Positions 19,121-28,019 of a DNA stretch of 40,632 nucleotides are shown piece by piece (position 1 is the stretch's first letter; each line of letters starts with the position of its first letter). The notes under the pieces were generated by a model. The model worked only from the letters and a program-made list of their open reading frames with translations. It ran no database searches and had not been told where the DNA came from. The translations under genes and the position numbers were made by a program. Source of the stretch: Phycisphaerales bacterium (GTDB lineage Bacteria; Planctomycetota; UBA1135; UBA2386); assembly GCA_020247305.1 (NCBI GenBank), contig JADCJE010000067.1:1-40632 (forward strand). Reading direction: 5' to 3'.

Positions 19121-19942
19121 ATGACGCGTCCGACCGACGACGAAGTGGCGACGCGGTTGGCGTTCGCGCGGCGCATTGCCGCCGACTGCGGCCAGCGCCT
19201 GCTGCACATCCGCTCCTGCGGCCGCTGGCCCGAGGGCCCGCTGGTGGGCGACGTCGGCGATCAGGCCGCCGACGGCTACCTCCAGGGCTCCCTGCGCGCG
19301 CGCTTCCCCGACGACGGCCTGCTGTCCGAGGAGACCACCGACGGCCCCGAGCGCCTCGCCCGGCGCTGGACGTGGATCGTCGACCCGCTCGACGGCACCA
19401 AGGAGTACACGCAGGGCCGCCACGACTGGGCGGTGCACGTCGGCATCGCGTGCGACGGCACGGCCGTTGCCGGCGCGCTGGCGCTGCCGGCGGTCGACCG
19501 CGTCGCCACGGGCGTGTGCCTGCCCGGCGCCGAGCGCGCGGAACTGACCGGCGGCGGCAGCGGCGAGTGGCCGATGGCGCTGCCCGCCGACCCCGGTCCC
19601 GACGCGCCGCGGCGGCTGCGCATGGTCTGCAGCCGCAGCCACACGCCCGAGCTCGTGCACCGCATCGCGAACGGCCTCGACGCCGAGCTGGTGCCGTGCG
19701 GCAGCGTCGGCTTCAAGGTGGCGATGCTGCTGTTCGGCCGCGCGGACGTGTACGTGCACAAGAAGGGCCTGCGCGAATGGGACGTCTGTGCCCCGGAGGC
19801 GGTGGCGCGCGCCGCCGGCTTCGTCGTCTGCCGCTTCGACGGCGAACTGCATCGCTACAACCGGCCCGACCCGCGCAGCGACGAGATCGTCGTCTGCCGG
19901 CCGTGGCTGCGCGACCGGGTGCTCGCGCTGCTCGGCGGCTGA
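19121..19942 (+). CDS. cysQ: CysQ-like 3'(2'),5'-bisphosphate nucleotidase
   Basis: An inositol-monophosphatase-fold enzyme of 273 residues that most likely hydrolyses PAP (3'-phosphoadenosine 5'-phosphate), the by-product of PAPS-dependent sulfotransfer or reduction, to AMP. The metal-binding sites are all visible: LLSEETTD, WIVDPLDGTKEYTQGR (the DPLDGTxxF/Y motif), and KGLREWDVCAPEAVARAAG (the second WDxxA/P motif). Within the fold, DPLDGTKEY and length favour CysQ over inositol monophosphatase. The location beside a sulfate activation operon supports this. The ATG at 19121 follows the upstream gene by 52 bases. Confidence 0.82.
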   Translation: MTRPTDDEVATRLAFARRIAADCGQRLLHIRSCGRWPEGPLVGDVGDQAADGYLQGSLRARFPDDGLLSEETTDGPERLARRWTWIVDPLDGTKEYTQGRHDWAVHVGIACDGTAVAGALALPAVDRVATGVCLPGAERAELTGGGSGEWPMALPADPGPDAPRRLRMVCSRSHTPELVHRIANGLDAELVPCGSVGFKVAMLLFGRADVYVHKKGLREWDVCAPEAVARAAGFVVCRFDGELHRYNRPDPRSDEIVVCRPWLRDRVLALLGG

Positions 19943-20072
19943 CGGCGGGGCCCGCCGGCGGCGCGCCGGATCCGGTGGCGCCGGCGCGATCGCGCGCGCT
20001 TTCGCCGCGGCGGCTGCAGGCGCGGGGGCTGCGCGCCCGATGGAGCGGCGTGCCCCCGGCGCTGCAGCGGCG

Positions 20073-20078
20073 TATCGT
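20073..20078 (+). promoter_or_regulatory. -10-like hexamer TATCGT before the Wzm-type gene
   Basis: TATCGT ends 15 bases before the ATG at 20094, in a 151-base GC-rich gap that follows cysQ. A small GC-rich palindrome (CGGCGGG...CCCGCCG, 19943-19957) just after cysQ may separate the two transcripts. Confidence 0.3.
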
Positions 20079-20093
20079 GCCGCCCCACGAGCG

Positions 20094-20987
20094 ATGACGA
20101 TCGTCCGCACCTACGACACCGCGACCGCCAACCGCGGTCCGCTGCGCCACCTGGCCTCGATGCTGCGCTATCCGGCGCTGGTGTGGGAGCACCGCTACAT
20201 GGTGCAGAACTTCCTGCGCCGCGACGTGCTGGGGCGCGTCAACGGGTCGGCGCTCGGCGTCGGCTGGCTGCTGCTGCAGCCGATGTTCCAGTTCGCGGTC
20301 TACTTCGTCGTCTTCGGCCTGTTGTTCGGCGGCCGCAGCGCCTCGGGCGAGGCGACCGCGCGGTTCGCGCTGTACCTGTTCTCGGGCGTCATCGTCTGGC
20401 AGGCGTTCGCCGAGGCGACGACGGTGTCGTGCTCGATGATCGTCGACAACGGCAACCTCGTGAAGAAGGTCGCCTTCCCGTCCGAGGCGCTGTTCGTGCA
20501 CGTCGGCGCGGTGGCGCTGCTCGTCTACCTGCTGGGCGCGGTGATCTGCCTCGCCACCGGCCTCGTCACCGGCGTCGCCAGCGTCGGCTGGCCGCTGCTC
20601 GGCCTGCCGGTCGTGCTGCTCGTGCAGTTCCTGTTCACGCTCGGGCTCGGCATGCTGCTGGCCAACGCCTTCGTGTTCGTGCGCGACGTCGGCCAGCTGT
20701 GGCGCATCGTCGTGTCGGCCTGGATGTTCCTGTCGCCGGTGTTCTGGGAGCCTGACCTGCTGCGCAGCAACGACAAGCTGCCGCCGGGCCTGGTCGCGCT
20801 GGTGATGGACTGGAACCCGATGTATCCGCTGCTGATGGCGCACCGCATCGCGCTCGGCGGCGACGAGGCGGCGCTGGGCGGCTTCTGGCCGCAGGTCGGC
20901 TGCGCGGCGCTCTGGGCCGGCGGCGCGTTCGTCGTCGGCTACACGGTCTTCATGAGCCGCAAGCACAAGTACGCCGACCTGATCTGA
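20094..20987 (+). CDS. wzm: ABC-2 type polysaccharide export permease (Wzm-like)
   Basis: The membrane half of an ABC exporter for O-antigen, capsule or teichoic-acid-like glycans. The 297-residue protein has the family's start (LVWEHRYMVQNFLRRDVLGRVNGSALGVGWLLLQPMFQFAVYFVVFGLLF, an RDLxxRYxGSxLGxxWxxxxP pattern), about six membrane segments, and the conserved block LWRIVVSAWMFLSPVFWEP followed by WNPMYPLLMAHR. Its ATPase partner is almost certainly the wzt gene, whose stop lies only 12 bases away on the opposite strand. This is unusual, since wzm and wzt are normally in one operon. Confidence 0.9.
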   Translation: MTIVRTYDTATANRGPLRHLASMLRYPALVWEHRYMVQNFLRRDVLGRVNGSALGVGWLLLQPMFQFAVYFVVFGLLFGGRSASGEATARFALYLFSGVIVWQAFAEATTVSCSMIVDNGNLVKKVAFPSEALFVHVGAVALLVYLLGAVICLATGLVTGVASVGWPLLGLPVVLLVQFLFTLGLGMLLANAFVFVRDVGQLWRIVVSAWMFLSPVFWEPDLLRSNDKLPPGLVALVMDWNPMYPLLMAHRIALGGDEAALGGFWPQVGCAALWAGGAFVVGYTVFMSRKHKYADLI

Positions 20988-20999
20988 CCGGCGGCGCCG

Positions 21000-22205
21000 T
21001 CAGCGCGTGATCGGTTCGACGGCCCAGCGGTGGGCCTGCAGGAACAGGCCGAGGTCCTTGGTGCGGTTCTGCACGATCAGGTTCTGCGCCGCCGGCCGCT
21101 CCTGGTAGAGGTGCACGCCGTTCTCGTCGAACAGCCAGATCGGCACGCCGAACTCGCCGGACAGCAGGCAGAGCGAGTCGACGAGCAGGGTCACGTGGCC
21201 CTCGGCGAAGTCCACGTCCACTCCGGCGAACTGCGTCGTGTGCGCGAAGCACAGCGTGCCGTCGGTCCGCTTGGCGCCGACGGCGACGGTGAGGCGCTCG
21301 CGCCGCGGATTGCGCACGCGCACGCGAACCGCCGCGTTCTCGCCGGGGGCGAAGACGTTGCGCGGCTGGCCGGTTGCCGGATCGAGGATCTCGGCGCCGA
21401 CGATGCACGGCAGGTCGGCGGCCGCCGTCGCCTTCGGCACGTCGGCGAACGGCGACGGGTCGCCGCCGGCGAGCAGGTTGTTCTCGTACGTCGCGTACTC
21501 GTTGGTCACCGTGACCGCGTCGCCGATCATCTGCATGCGGCCGCTCTTGAGCCAGATGGCCCGCTCGCAGATCTGCCGCACCTGATAGAGGCCGTGCGAG
21601 CAGAAGAACATCGCCTTGCCGCGCTTCTTGAAGCTCCAAACGCGGTCGAAGCACTTCTTCTGGAAGTTCATGTCGCCGACGCTCAGGATCTCGTCGACGA
21701 TCAGCAGGTCGGGATCGGTCGCCATCGCCACGCTGAACGCGAGGCGCGCCGCCATGCCGGAGCTGTAGGTCCGCACCGGCGCGTTGATGAATTCGCCGAG
21801 CTCGCTGAAGTCGACGATCTCGGCGTACTTGCGGTTGGCCTCCTGCCGCGAGAAGCCGAGCATCGCCGCGTTCATGAAGATGTTCTCGCGGCCGCTGAAC
21901 GACGTGTTGAAGCCGGCGCCGAGCTCCAGCAGGCTGGTCACCCGGCCGCGCACGGTGTAGCTGCCCGACGTCGGGTACGTCGTGCCGCTGAGGACCTTCA
22001 GCAGCGTCGACTTGCCGGCGCCGTTGGTGCCGACGAGGCCGACGCACTCGCCGGGCGCGACGGCGAACGCCACGTCGTGCAGGGCGTGCACCTCGCGGTA
22101 CCGCTTCTTGCGATCCCAGGGCAGCGCCTCGAGCAGCCGGCCGTACTGGTTGTCGTACAGCCGGTACGTCTTGCCGAGGCCCTTGGCTTCGATGACGGGT
22201 TCCAT
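21000..22205 (-). CDS. wzt: ABC transporter ATPase with Wzt-type C-terminal glycan-binding domain
   Basis: A 401-residue ATPase powering glycan export. The nucleotide-binding domain (1 to about 240) has Walker A GTNGAGKST, the signature YSSGMAARLAFSVA, and Walker B LLIVDEILSVGD with the catalytic E, plus the SHGLYQVRQIC switch-histidine region. Residues about 255-401 (PCIVGAEILDP... FAPGENAAVRVRVRN... GEFGVPIWLFDENGVHLYQ) form the beta-sandwich Wzt C-domain, which in O9a-type systems recognises the chemically capped end of the glycan. The ATG at 22205 lies 2 bases after the cysNC stop, so it is the last gene of the cysC-cysD-cysNC-wzt operon. That suggests the exported glycan depends on PAPS. 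Confidence 0.92.
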   Translation of the reverse strand: MEPVIEAKGLGKTYRLYDNQYGRLLEALPWDRKKRYREVHALHDVAFAVAPGECVGLVGTNGAGKSTLLKVLSGTTYPTSGSYTVRGRVTSLLELGAGFNTSFSGRENIFMNAAMLGFSRQEANRKYAEIVDFSELGEFINAPVRTYSSGMAARLAFSVAMATDPDLLIVDEILSVGDMNFQKKCFDRVWSFKKRGKAMFFCSHGLYQVRQICERAIWLKSGRMQMIGDAVTVTNEYATYENNLLAGGDPSPFADVPKATAAADLPCIVGAEILDPATGQPRNVFAPGENAAVRVRVRNPRRERLTVAVGAKRTDGTLCFAHTTQFAGVDVDFAEGHVTLLVDSLCLLSGEFGVPIWLFDENGVHLYQERPAAQNLIVQNRTKDLGLFLQAHRWAVEPITR

Positions 22206-22207
22206 GG

Positions 22208-24151
22208 TCAGCCGAGCATGCCGCGCTGCCGCAGCGCGGCCAGCACGCGGTCGAGGTTCGCGGCGAGGCCCTCGCGTTCCGTGTCGAGACGGACCTCCGG
22301 CGCGGTCGGCGCCTCGTACGGCGCGTCGACGCCGGTGACGTTGGCGATCTCGCCGGCGCGGGCGCGGGCGTAGAGGCCGTCCTGGTCGCGTGCCTCGCAG
22401 ACGGCGAGCGGCGCGTCGCAGAACACTTCGACGAAGCGATCGGCGCCGACGATGGCGCGCGCCTGCTGGCGTTCGGCCGCGAGCGGCGAGACCAGCGCGA
22501 CGATGGTGATCAGGCCCGACTCGGCGTTCAGCCGCGCCACCTCGGCGGCGCGCCGCTGGTTCTCCCAGCGGTCGGCGCCGCGGAAGCCGAGGTCGCGGCT
22601 GAGGCCGCGCCGCAGGATCTCGCCGTCGAGCACCTGCACGTGCCGGCCGTCGGCGAACAGCCGTTCCTCCAGCGCGTACGCGAGCGACGACTTGCCGCTG
22701 CGCGGCAGGCCGGTGATCCACAGCACGAACGGCCGCTGGCCCAGGCGTGCGGCGCGCGCGTCGGCGGTGACGCGGCGCTTGTCGACGAGCCGCAGGTTGC
22801 GGCCGGCGTCGGCGGCGGCGTGCGTGCGTCCGGCGCTCTCCTCGGCGGTCATGCGCTCGACGACCATGCCGGCGCCGACCGTCGCGTTGGTCATGCGGTC
22901 GATGAGGATGAACGAGCCGGTGGTGCGGTTCTGCGCGTAGGCGTCGGCCGCCAGCGGCCGCGCGGTCTCCAGGCGGATGCGGCCGATCTCGTTCATCTGC
23001 AGCGCCGTCGCCGGCTCGCGGCGCAGCGTGCCGATCTGGATGCGGTAGCGCAGCTCGACGACCTCGCCGGGCGTCTCCAGCGTCGTGTGCTTCACGAGGT
23101 ACTGCCGGCCGGTCTGCATCGGCGTCTCGTTGAACCACACCACCATCGCCTCGACGGCGTTGTCGAGGTGGGGGGCGTTGTTGGGGGCGACGATCATGTC
23201 GCCGCGGCTGACGTCGACCTCGTCGGCGAGCGTGACGGTCACCGCCATCGGCGCCCACGCTTCGCCGACCTCGACGCCGCCGACCAGCAGCGACTTGACG
23301 CGCGACCGGCGGCCGGACGGCAGCGTCGCGATCTCGTCGCCGACGCGCAGGATGCCCGACGCGAGCGTGCCGCAGAAGCCGCGGAAGTCGAGGTTGGGCC
23401 GCAGCACGAGCTGCACCGGCAGGCGCAGGTCGACGAGGTTGCGGTCGCCGGCGAGGTGCACCGACTCCAGGTGCGCGAGCAGCGGCGGCCCCTGGTGCCA
23501 AGGCATCGCCTCGCTGCGCCGGACGACGTTGTCGCCCTTGAGCGCCGACATCGGGATGAAGTGCACGTCGCGCACCTGCAGGCGCGAGGCGAACTCGGCG
23601 TAGGCGGCGCGGATCTCCTCGAAGCGCGCCTCGCTCCAGCCGACGAGGTCCATCTTGTTGACGGCGACCACGAAGTGCTGGATGCCGAGCAGCGCGCAGA
23701 GGAACGAGTGGCGGCGCGTCTGCTCCAGCACGCCGTGGCGCGCGTCGATCAGGATGATCGCGAGGTCGCAGTTCGACGCGCCGGTCGCCATGTTGCGCGT
23801 GTACTGCACGTGCCCCGGCGTGTCGGCGATGATGAATTTGCGCCGGTCGGTGGCGAAGTAGCGGTGGGCGACGTCGATCGTGATGCCCTGCTCGCGCTCG
23901 GCCTGCAGGCCGTCGACGAGCAGCGCGAGGTCCACGTCCTCGCCGGTCGTGCCGTAGCGCGCCGACGCCTTCTTCGTCGCCGCCAGCACGTCGTCGTGGA
24001 CCGTCTGCGAGTCGTAGAGCAGGCGGCCGATGAGCGTCGACTTGCCGTCGTCGACACTGCCGCAGGTGAGCAGGCGCAGCATCTCGCGCTGGCCGTAGCG
24101 GGCCAGCCAGCCCTCGATGCCCAACTCGTCGATCTGGGAGCCGTAGGTCAT
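22208..24151 (-). CDS. cysNC: Sulfate adenylyltransferase large subunit fused to APS kinase (CysN-CysC)
   Basis: A 647-residue bifunctional protein. Residues 1 to about 450 are CysN, the GTPase subunit of ATP sulfurylase: G1 CGSVDDGKST (K37), EREQGITIDVAHRYF, DTPGH, NKMDL. Residues about 470-647 are an APS kinase domain that makes PAPS, with P-loop GLPRSGKSS (481-489). The usual LDGDNxRxGL appears as LDGEILRRGL, SPYRxxR as SPLAAER, and KGLYKKAR as DGLYARAR, so this domain has diverged from the stand-alone CysC two genes upstream. The ATG overlaps the cysD stop by one base (TGATG). The order CysD then CysN is standard. Confidence 0.94.
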   Translation of the reverse strand: MTYGSQIDELGIEGWLARYGQREMLRLLTCGSVDDGKSTLIGRLLYDSQTVHDDVLAATKKASARYGTTGEDVDLALLVDGLQAEREQGITIDVAHRYFATDRRKFIIADTPGHVQYTRNMATGASNCDLAIILIDARHGVLEQTRRHSFLCALLGIQHFVVAVNKMDLVGWSEARFEEIRAAYAEFASRLQVRDVHFIPMSALKGDNVVRRSEAMPWHQGPPLLAHLESVHLAGDRNLVDLRLPVQLVLRPNLDFRGFCGTLASGILRVGDEIATLPSGRRSRVKSLLVGGVEVGEAWAPMAVTVTLADEVDVSRGDMIVAPNNAPHLDNAVEAMVVWFNETPMQTGRQYLVKHTTLETPGEVVELRYRIQIGTLRREPATALQMNEIGRIRLETARPLAADAYAQNRTTGSFILIDRMTNATVGAGMVVERMTAEESAGRTHAAADAGRNLRLVDKRRVTADARAARLGQRPFVLWITGLPRSGKSSLAYALEERLFADGRHVQVLDGEILRRGLSRDLGFRGADRWENQRRAAEVARLNAESGLITIVALVSPLAAERQQARAIVGADRFVEVFCDAPLAVCEARDQDGLYARARAGEIANVTGVDAPYEAPTAPEVRLDTEREGLAANLDRVLAALRQRGMLG

Positions 24152-25059
24152 CAGAAGTAGCCCTCCCGCTTCTTCTGCTCCATCGAGCCGCCTTCGTCGT
24201 AGTCGATGACGCGGCCCTGCCGCTCGGAGTCGCGGCTGCGCAGCATCTCCTCGATGATCTCGGGCATGGTCTCGGCCTCGGACTCGATCGCGCCCGTCAA
24301 CGGGTAGCAGCCGAGCGTGCGGAAGCGGACCTTGCGCATCTCGGGCTTCTCGCCGGGCTCCAGCGGCATGCGGTCGTCGTCGACCATGATCCAGGCGCCG
24401 CCGCGCCGGACGACCGGCCGTTCCTTGGCGAAGTACAGCGGCACCATCGGCAGCGACTCCTTGTGGGCGTAGAGCCAGACGTCGAGCTCGGTCCAGTTGC
24501 TGAGCGGGAACACGCGGATCGACTCGCCCTTGTTGACGCGGCAGTTGAACACGTTCCAGAGCTCGGGCCGCTGGTTCTTGGGGTCCCACTGGTGGAAGCG
24601 GTCGCGGAAGCTGAAGACGCGCTCCTTGGCGCGGCTCTTCTCCTCGTCGCGCCGCGCGCCGCCGAACGCCGCGTCGAAGCCGCCGGCGGTCAGCGCCTGC
24701 TTCAGCGCCAGCGTCTTCATCACGTGCGTGTGCTTCTGCGTGCCGTGCGTGAACGGGTTGACGTCGTCGCGCACGCCGTCGGGGTTGATCCACTCGACGA
24801 AGTCGAGCCCCATGCGGCGCACCAGCTCGTCGCGGAAGGCGATCATCTCGCGGAACTTCCAGCGCGTGTTGACGTGCAGCACCTTGAACGGGATGCGCGC
24901 CGGCGCGAAGGCCTTCTCGGCCAGCCGCAGCATCACGCCGCTGTCCTTGCCGATCGAGTACAGCATCACCGGCCGCTCGAAGGCGGCGGCGACCTCGCGG
25001 ATGATGTGGATGCTCTCGTGCTCGAGCTGCTCGAGGTGCGTCAGCGAGTATCGGGTCAT
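24151..25059 (-). CDS. cysD: Sulfate adenylyltransferase subunit 2
   Basis: The catalytic subunit of ATP sulfurylase, which adenylates sulfate to APS with CysN. The 302-residue protein has the PP-loop motif [20 protein letters not shown], then VDTxxKF-like [50 protein letters not shown], and the conserved C-terminus [23 protein letters not shown]. Length and motifs are fully typical. The ATG at 25059 overlaps the cysC stop by 4 bases (ATGA), and its own stop overlaps the start of cysNC, so the three genes are translationally chained. Confidence 0.96.
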   Translation of the reverse strand: MTRYSLTHLEQLEHESIHIIREVAAAFERPVMLYSIGKDSGVMLRLAEKAFAPARIPFKVLHVNTRWKFREMIAFRDELVRRMGLDFVEWINPDGVRDDVNPFTHGTQKHTHVMKTLALKQALTAGGFDAAFGGARRDEEKSRAKERVFSFRDRFHQWDPKNQRPELWNVFNCRVNKGESIRVFPLSNWTELDVWLYAHKESLPMVPLYFAKERPVVRRGGAWIMVDDDRMPLEPGEKPEMRKVRFRTLGCYPLTGAIESEAETMPEIIEEMLRSRDSERQGRVIDYDEGGSMEQKKREGYF

Positions 25060-25670
25060 TGCTGGTGCGCCTCGGGCACGATGCCGCGCTCGCGCAGGTG
25101 GTGGATCAGCGTCTCGGCGCAGCCGGCGACCGACATCTCGGCGGTGCGCAGGCGCACGTCGGGCTGCTCGGGCGGCTCGTACGGCGACGAGATGCCGGTG
25201 AACTCGGGGATCTGGCCGGCGCGCGCCTTCTTGTAGAGGCCCTTGGGATCGCGCTGCTCGCAGGTCGCCAGCGGCGCGTCGACGAAGGCCTCGATCATGT
25301 CGACGCCGAGCAGGTCGCGCGCCGCGGCGCGATCGACGCGGAACGGCGACACGAACGCGGTGACCACGATCGCGCCGAGGTCGACGAACAGCGCGGCCGT
25401 GTGCGCGGCGCGGCGGATGTTCTCGCGCCGGTCGTCCGGGCCGAAGCCGAGGTCGGCGCATAGCCCGTGGCGCAGGTTGTCGCCGTCGAGCACGCAGCAG
25501 AGGCGGCCGCGCGCGTACAGGCGCGTCTCCAGCTCGCGGGCGATCGTCGACTTGCCGGAGCCCGACAGGCCGGTCAGCCAGACCACCGCTCCGCGCTGGC
25601 CGAGCAGGCGCTCGCGATCGCGGCGGGTGATCGCCCCCGTGTGCATGCGGATGTTGCGGTCGGCTGGCAT
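25056..25670 (-). CDS. cysC: Adenylylsulfate kinase
   Basis: Phosphorylates APS to PAPS, the donor for sulfotransferases. The 204-residue protein has the canonical P-loop GLSGSGKST (34-42), [10 protein letters not shown], the [10 protein letters not shown] segment, TAFVSPF, and [25 protein letters not shown] with the APS-gating residues. All positions expected for an active enzyme are present, unlike the fused copy in cysNC. It is the first gene of the operon, and the 177 bases upstream hold no other gene. The ATG at 25670 fits the normal N-terminus. Confidence 0.95.
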   Translation of the reverse strand: MPADRNIRMHTGAITRRDRERLLGQRGAVVWLTGLSGSGKSTIARELETRLYARGRLCCVLDGDNLRHGLCADLGFGPDDRRENIRRAAHTAALFVDLGAIVVTAFVSPFRVDRAAARDLLGVDMIEAFVDAPLATCEQRDPKGLYKKARAGQIPEFTGISSPYEPPEQPDVRLRTAEMSVAGCAETLIHHLRERGIVPEAHQQ

Positions 25671-25702
25671 GGCGCGGTTGGTGGGCGTCGAACGGGCGCA
25701 GA

Positions 25703-25708
25703 ATCCTA
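25703..25708 (-). promoter_or_regulatory. -10-like hexamer TAGGAT before the cysC operon
   Basis: On the minus strand TAGGAT ends 32 bases before the cysC start. No recognisable -35 partner was seen 17 bases further up. It is a candidate promoter for cysC-cysD-cysNC-wzt. Confidence 0.3.
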
Positions 25709-25847
25709 CCGACTCCCGCGGCGCCGGGACGCGTTGCGTGCACGCGGGGCCGCAATCTGCGACGCGCGGCGCGCGTCCCCGCCATGGCACTGGCGGCGCC
25801 GGATCCGGTGCGGCCGAGGATGGCGTGGCTTGCCGCGACGCCGAGCC

Positions 25848-26921
25848 CTACGAGCCGCCGCCGCGAGCGAGCAGTTCCTCGGCGCACCGCACCGCTTGCT
25901 CCGGTTCGTTGGCCACCGCGTCGGCGCCGACGATGCGCCACAGGTCGGGAACGACCGCGAACGGCCCGCCGCCCACGAGGATCGGCGCGTGGGTCTCGGC
26001 CGGCGCCGCGCGCAGCAGCGCGATCGTCGAGCGCGCGGTGCCGACGTGCAGCGCAAGCGTCGCGCCGATCGCGATCAGGTCGACCTTGCGGTCGGCGAGC
26101 AGCCAGTCGAGGTCGGAGGCCGGCATGTCGGCGCCGAGGTTCCAGACGTCGTAGCCGTGCGCCTCGAAGCGGTCGGCGACCATGCGCAGGCCGATCGAGT
26201 GCATGTCGCCGCCGACCGCGAACATGAGCACCGTGCGGTGGCGGGGCGGCGCGGGCTCGATCGTCGTCGACAGCCGGTCGATGCAGCTCTCGACGATGCG
26301 CGAGGCGAAGTGCTCGTCGGCGATCGGGATCTCGCCCATCAGCCACATGCGGCCGATCTCGCGCTGCGCGGTGGACAGCACGTGGTCGTGCAGGTCGGCG
26401 ACGCTCGCGCCGGCCTTGCGCAGTTCGAGCACGAGGTCGAGCGCGTCGCGCCGGCGGTTCTCCAGCACCGCCAGCAGGAAGCGGCGGGCGGCGTCGCGCA
26501 GGGGGCCGTCGCCCTCGAGCCAGCTCGGGATCTCCGTCGGCGCGGTCGCGAGGCGCTGCAGCGCGACATCGACGTGCCGGTGCAGGGCGGCGTGGCACTC
26601 GATCGGCAATTGGCCCTCGAGCGCGCGGCGGATCGCCAGCAGGTTCTCCGTCAGGTACTCCGGCGCGACGCCCCGATGCGCGAGCGCGACCTTGTACCAG
26701 GCCATCTGGTGGGCGATCAGTTCGGGCCGGTCGACGTCGAGCGACTCGGCGAGCGTCAGGATGCGGACGCGCGTGTCCTCGACCGGGTCGGCGAAGGTGG
26801 CGGGCAGGCCGACCTCGACGAGGCCCGGGCGTTGGCGCGCCAGGGCCTCGATTGCCGCGAGCGCGCAGGCGCGCGCGCCTTGGCGCAGCAGGCCGGCGGC
26901 GAAGCGTTCGGGGAACTGCAT
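25848..26921 (-). CDS. Cobalamin-binding sensor protein without DNA-binding domain (CarH/AerR-like)
   Basis: A 357-residue soluble protein. Residues about 135-225 form a B12-binding cap: [12 protein letters not shown] gives the W-x9-EH motif (W193, E203, H204) that in CarH and LitR packs over the upper face of adenosylcobalamin. Residues about 228-350 form the Rossmann-type B12 domain with DMHSIG (D239, H241, G244), the DxHxxG motif whose His ligates cobalt. CarH-type regulators have an N-terminal MerR-like helix-turn-helix; here the first 130 residues are helical but do not look like one. So it may act as a light or cobalamin sensor through a partner, as AerR/PpaA proteins do. It is divergent from the fasciclin-SigK-RskA genes. 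The ATG at 26921 is the first strong start. Confidence 0.82.
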   Translation of the reverse strand: MQFPERFAAGLLRQGARACALAAIEALARQRPGLVEVGLPATFADPVEDTRVRILTLAESLDVDRPELIAHQMAWYKVALAHRGVAPEYLTENLLAIRRALEGQLPIECHAALHRHVDVALQRLATAPTEIPSWLEGDGPLRDAARRFLLAVLENRRRDALDLVLELRKAGASVADLHDHVLSTAQREIGRMWLMGEIPIADEHFASRIVESCIDRLSTTIEPAPPRHRTVLMFAVGGDMHSIGLRMVADRFEAHGYDVWNLGADMPASDLDWLLADRKVDLIAIGATLALHVGTARSTIALLRAAPAETHAPILVGGGPFAVVPDLWRIVGADAVANEPEQAVRCAEELLARGGGS

Positions 26922-26976
26922 GGGCGGCGGCAGCTTGTACCGCGCCGCTCCGCGGCCCGCCACGGCAGGCTCGGTC

Positions 26977-26991
26977 GCAGCGCGTCGCTGC
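26977..26991. promoter_or_regulatory. Small perfect inverted repeat in the B12-sensor/fasciclin divergent region
   Basis: GCAGCG (26977-26982), CGT, CGCTGC (26986-26991), in the 174 bases between two divergent starts. It could be an operator, but 6-bp repeats are common in GC-rich DNA. Confidence 0.2.
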
Positions 26992-27095
26992 ATCCGCTCG
27001 CCCCGTTGCTGGCGAACTACGGCCGCGCGCGCGGGTCCTGGCTGCCTGCAGCCGCCGCGTTCGCACCGACCAACCCCCACCCCACAGAGCAAGCA

Positions 27096-27998
27096 ATGCG
27101 CATCGTCTCCGTCTTCGCCTTCGGCGTCCTCGCCGGCGGCCTCCTGGCCCAAAATCCCTCCGACGCCTCGACCCCCAAGAACGAGAAGGACATCGTCGCC
27201 ACCGCCGTCGCCGCCGGGTCGTTCCAGACGCTCGTCGCCGCCGTCAAGGCCGCCGACCTCGTCGGCGTGCTGCAGGGCAAGGGCCCGTTCACGGTGTTCG
27301 CCCCGACCGACGAGGCGTTCGCCAAGCTGGGCAAGGAAGCCATCGCGGACCTGCTGAAGCCCGAGAACAAGGCGAAGCTCGCCGGCATCCTGACGTACCA
27401 CGTGGTGCCCGGCAACCTGCCGGCCGCGAAGGTCGTCGCGGCGACGTCGCTGACGACGGTCCAGGGCGCGTCGCTGGCGATCGTCGCCGGCAAGGACGGC
27501 GTCACGGTCAACGGCGCCAAGGTCGTCAAGACCGACGTCACGGCCAGCAACGGCGTGATCCACGTCATCGACACCGTCGTCCTGCCGCCGGAGAACATCG
27601 TCGCCACCGCGGCGAAGGCCGGCAAGTTCCAGACGCTGCTGACCGCCGCCACCGCGGCCGGCCTCGCCGACACGCTCGCCAACGGCGGTCCGTTCACGGT
27701 GTTCGCGCCGACGGACGAGGCGTTCGCCAAGCTGGGCAAGGACACGATCGCCAACCTGCTGAAGCCGGAGAACAAGGACAAGCTCGCCAACGTCCTCAAG
27801 TACCACGTCGTCGCCGGCGTCGTGAAGGCGGCGGACGTCGTCAAGCTGAAGGAGGCGAAGACGCTGCAGGGCGGCGCCGCCACGGTCAAGGTCGTCGACG
27901 GCAAGGTCACGATCGACGGCGCCAACGTCGTCGCCACGGACATCGCCGCCAGCAACGGCGTCATCCACGTCATCGACGCGGTCATCCTGCCGCGCTGA
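27096..27998 (+). CDS. Secreted protein with two fasciclin (FAS1) domains
   Basis: A 300-residue exported protein. The signal peptide is [22 protein letters not shown]1 domain 1 spans about 31-164 and domain 2 about 167-299. Each has the H1 box ([18 protein letters not shown]), the YHVV box (101, 237) and the H2 box (SNGVIHVID). The two domains are very similar, with long shared runs, so they arose by a fairly recent internal duplication. FAS1 proteins mediate surface adhesion. In mycobacteria the FAS1 proteins MPT70 and MPT83 are controlled by SigK/RskA, and here sigK- and rskA-like genes follow directly. The stop codon lies 85 bases before the sigma start. Confidence 0.95.
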   Translation: MRIVSVFAFGVLAGGLLAQNPSDASTPKNEKDIVATAVAAGSFQTLVAAVKAADLVGVLQGKGPFTVFAPTDEAFAKLGKEAIADLLKPENKAKLAGILTYHVVPGNLPAAKVVAATSLTTVQGASLAIVAGKDGVTVNGAKVVKTDVTASNGVIHVIDTVVLPPENIVATAAKAGKFQTLLTAATAAGLADTLANGGPFTVFAPTDEAFAKLGKDTIANLLKPENKDKLANVLKYHVVAGVVKAADVVKLKEAKTLQGGAATVKVVDGKVTIDGANVVATDIAASNGVIHVIDAVILPR

Positions 27999-28019
27999 AC
28001 CGCAAGCCATGGTCACGAC

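Noticed and set aside
19943..20093. Possible small gene between cysQ and wzm
   Set aside because: The open stretches give only Ala/Arg/Gly-rich shadow sequence. The gap contains short GC palindromes and a -10-like hexamer, consistent with non-coding DNA.
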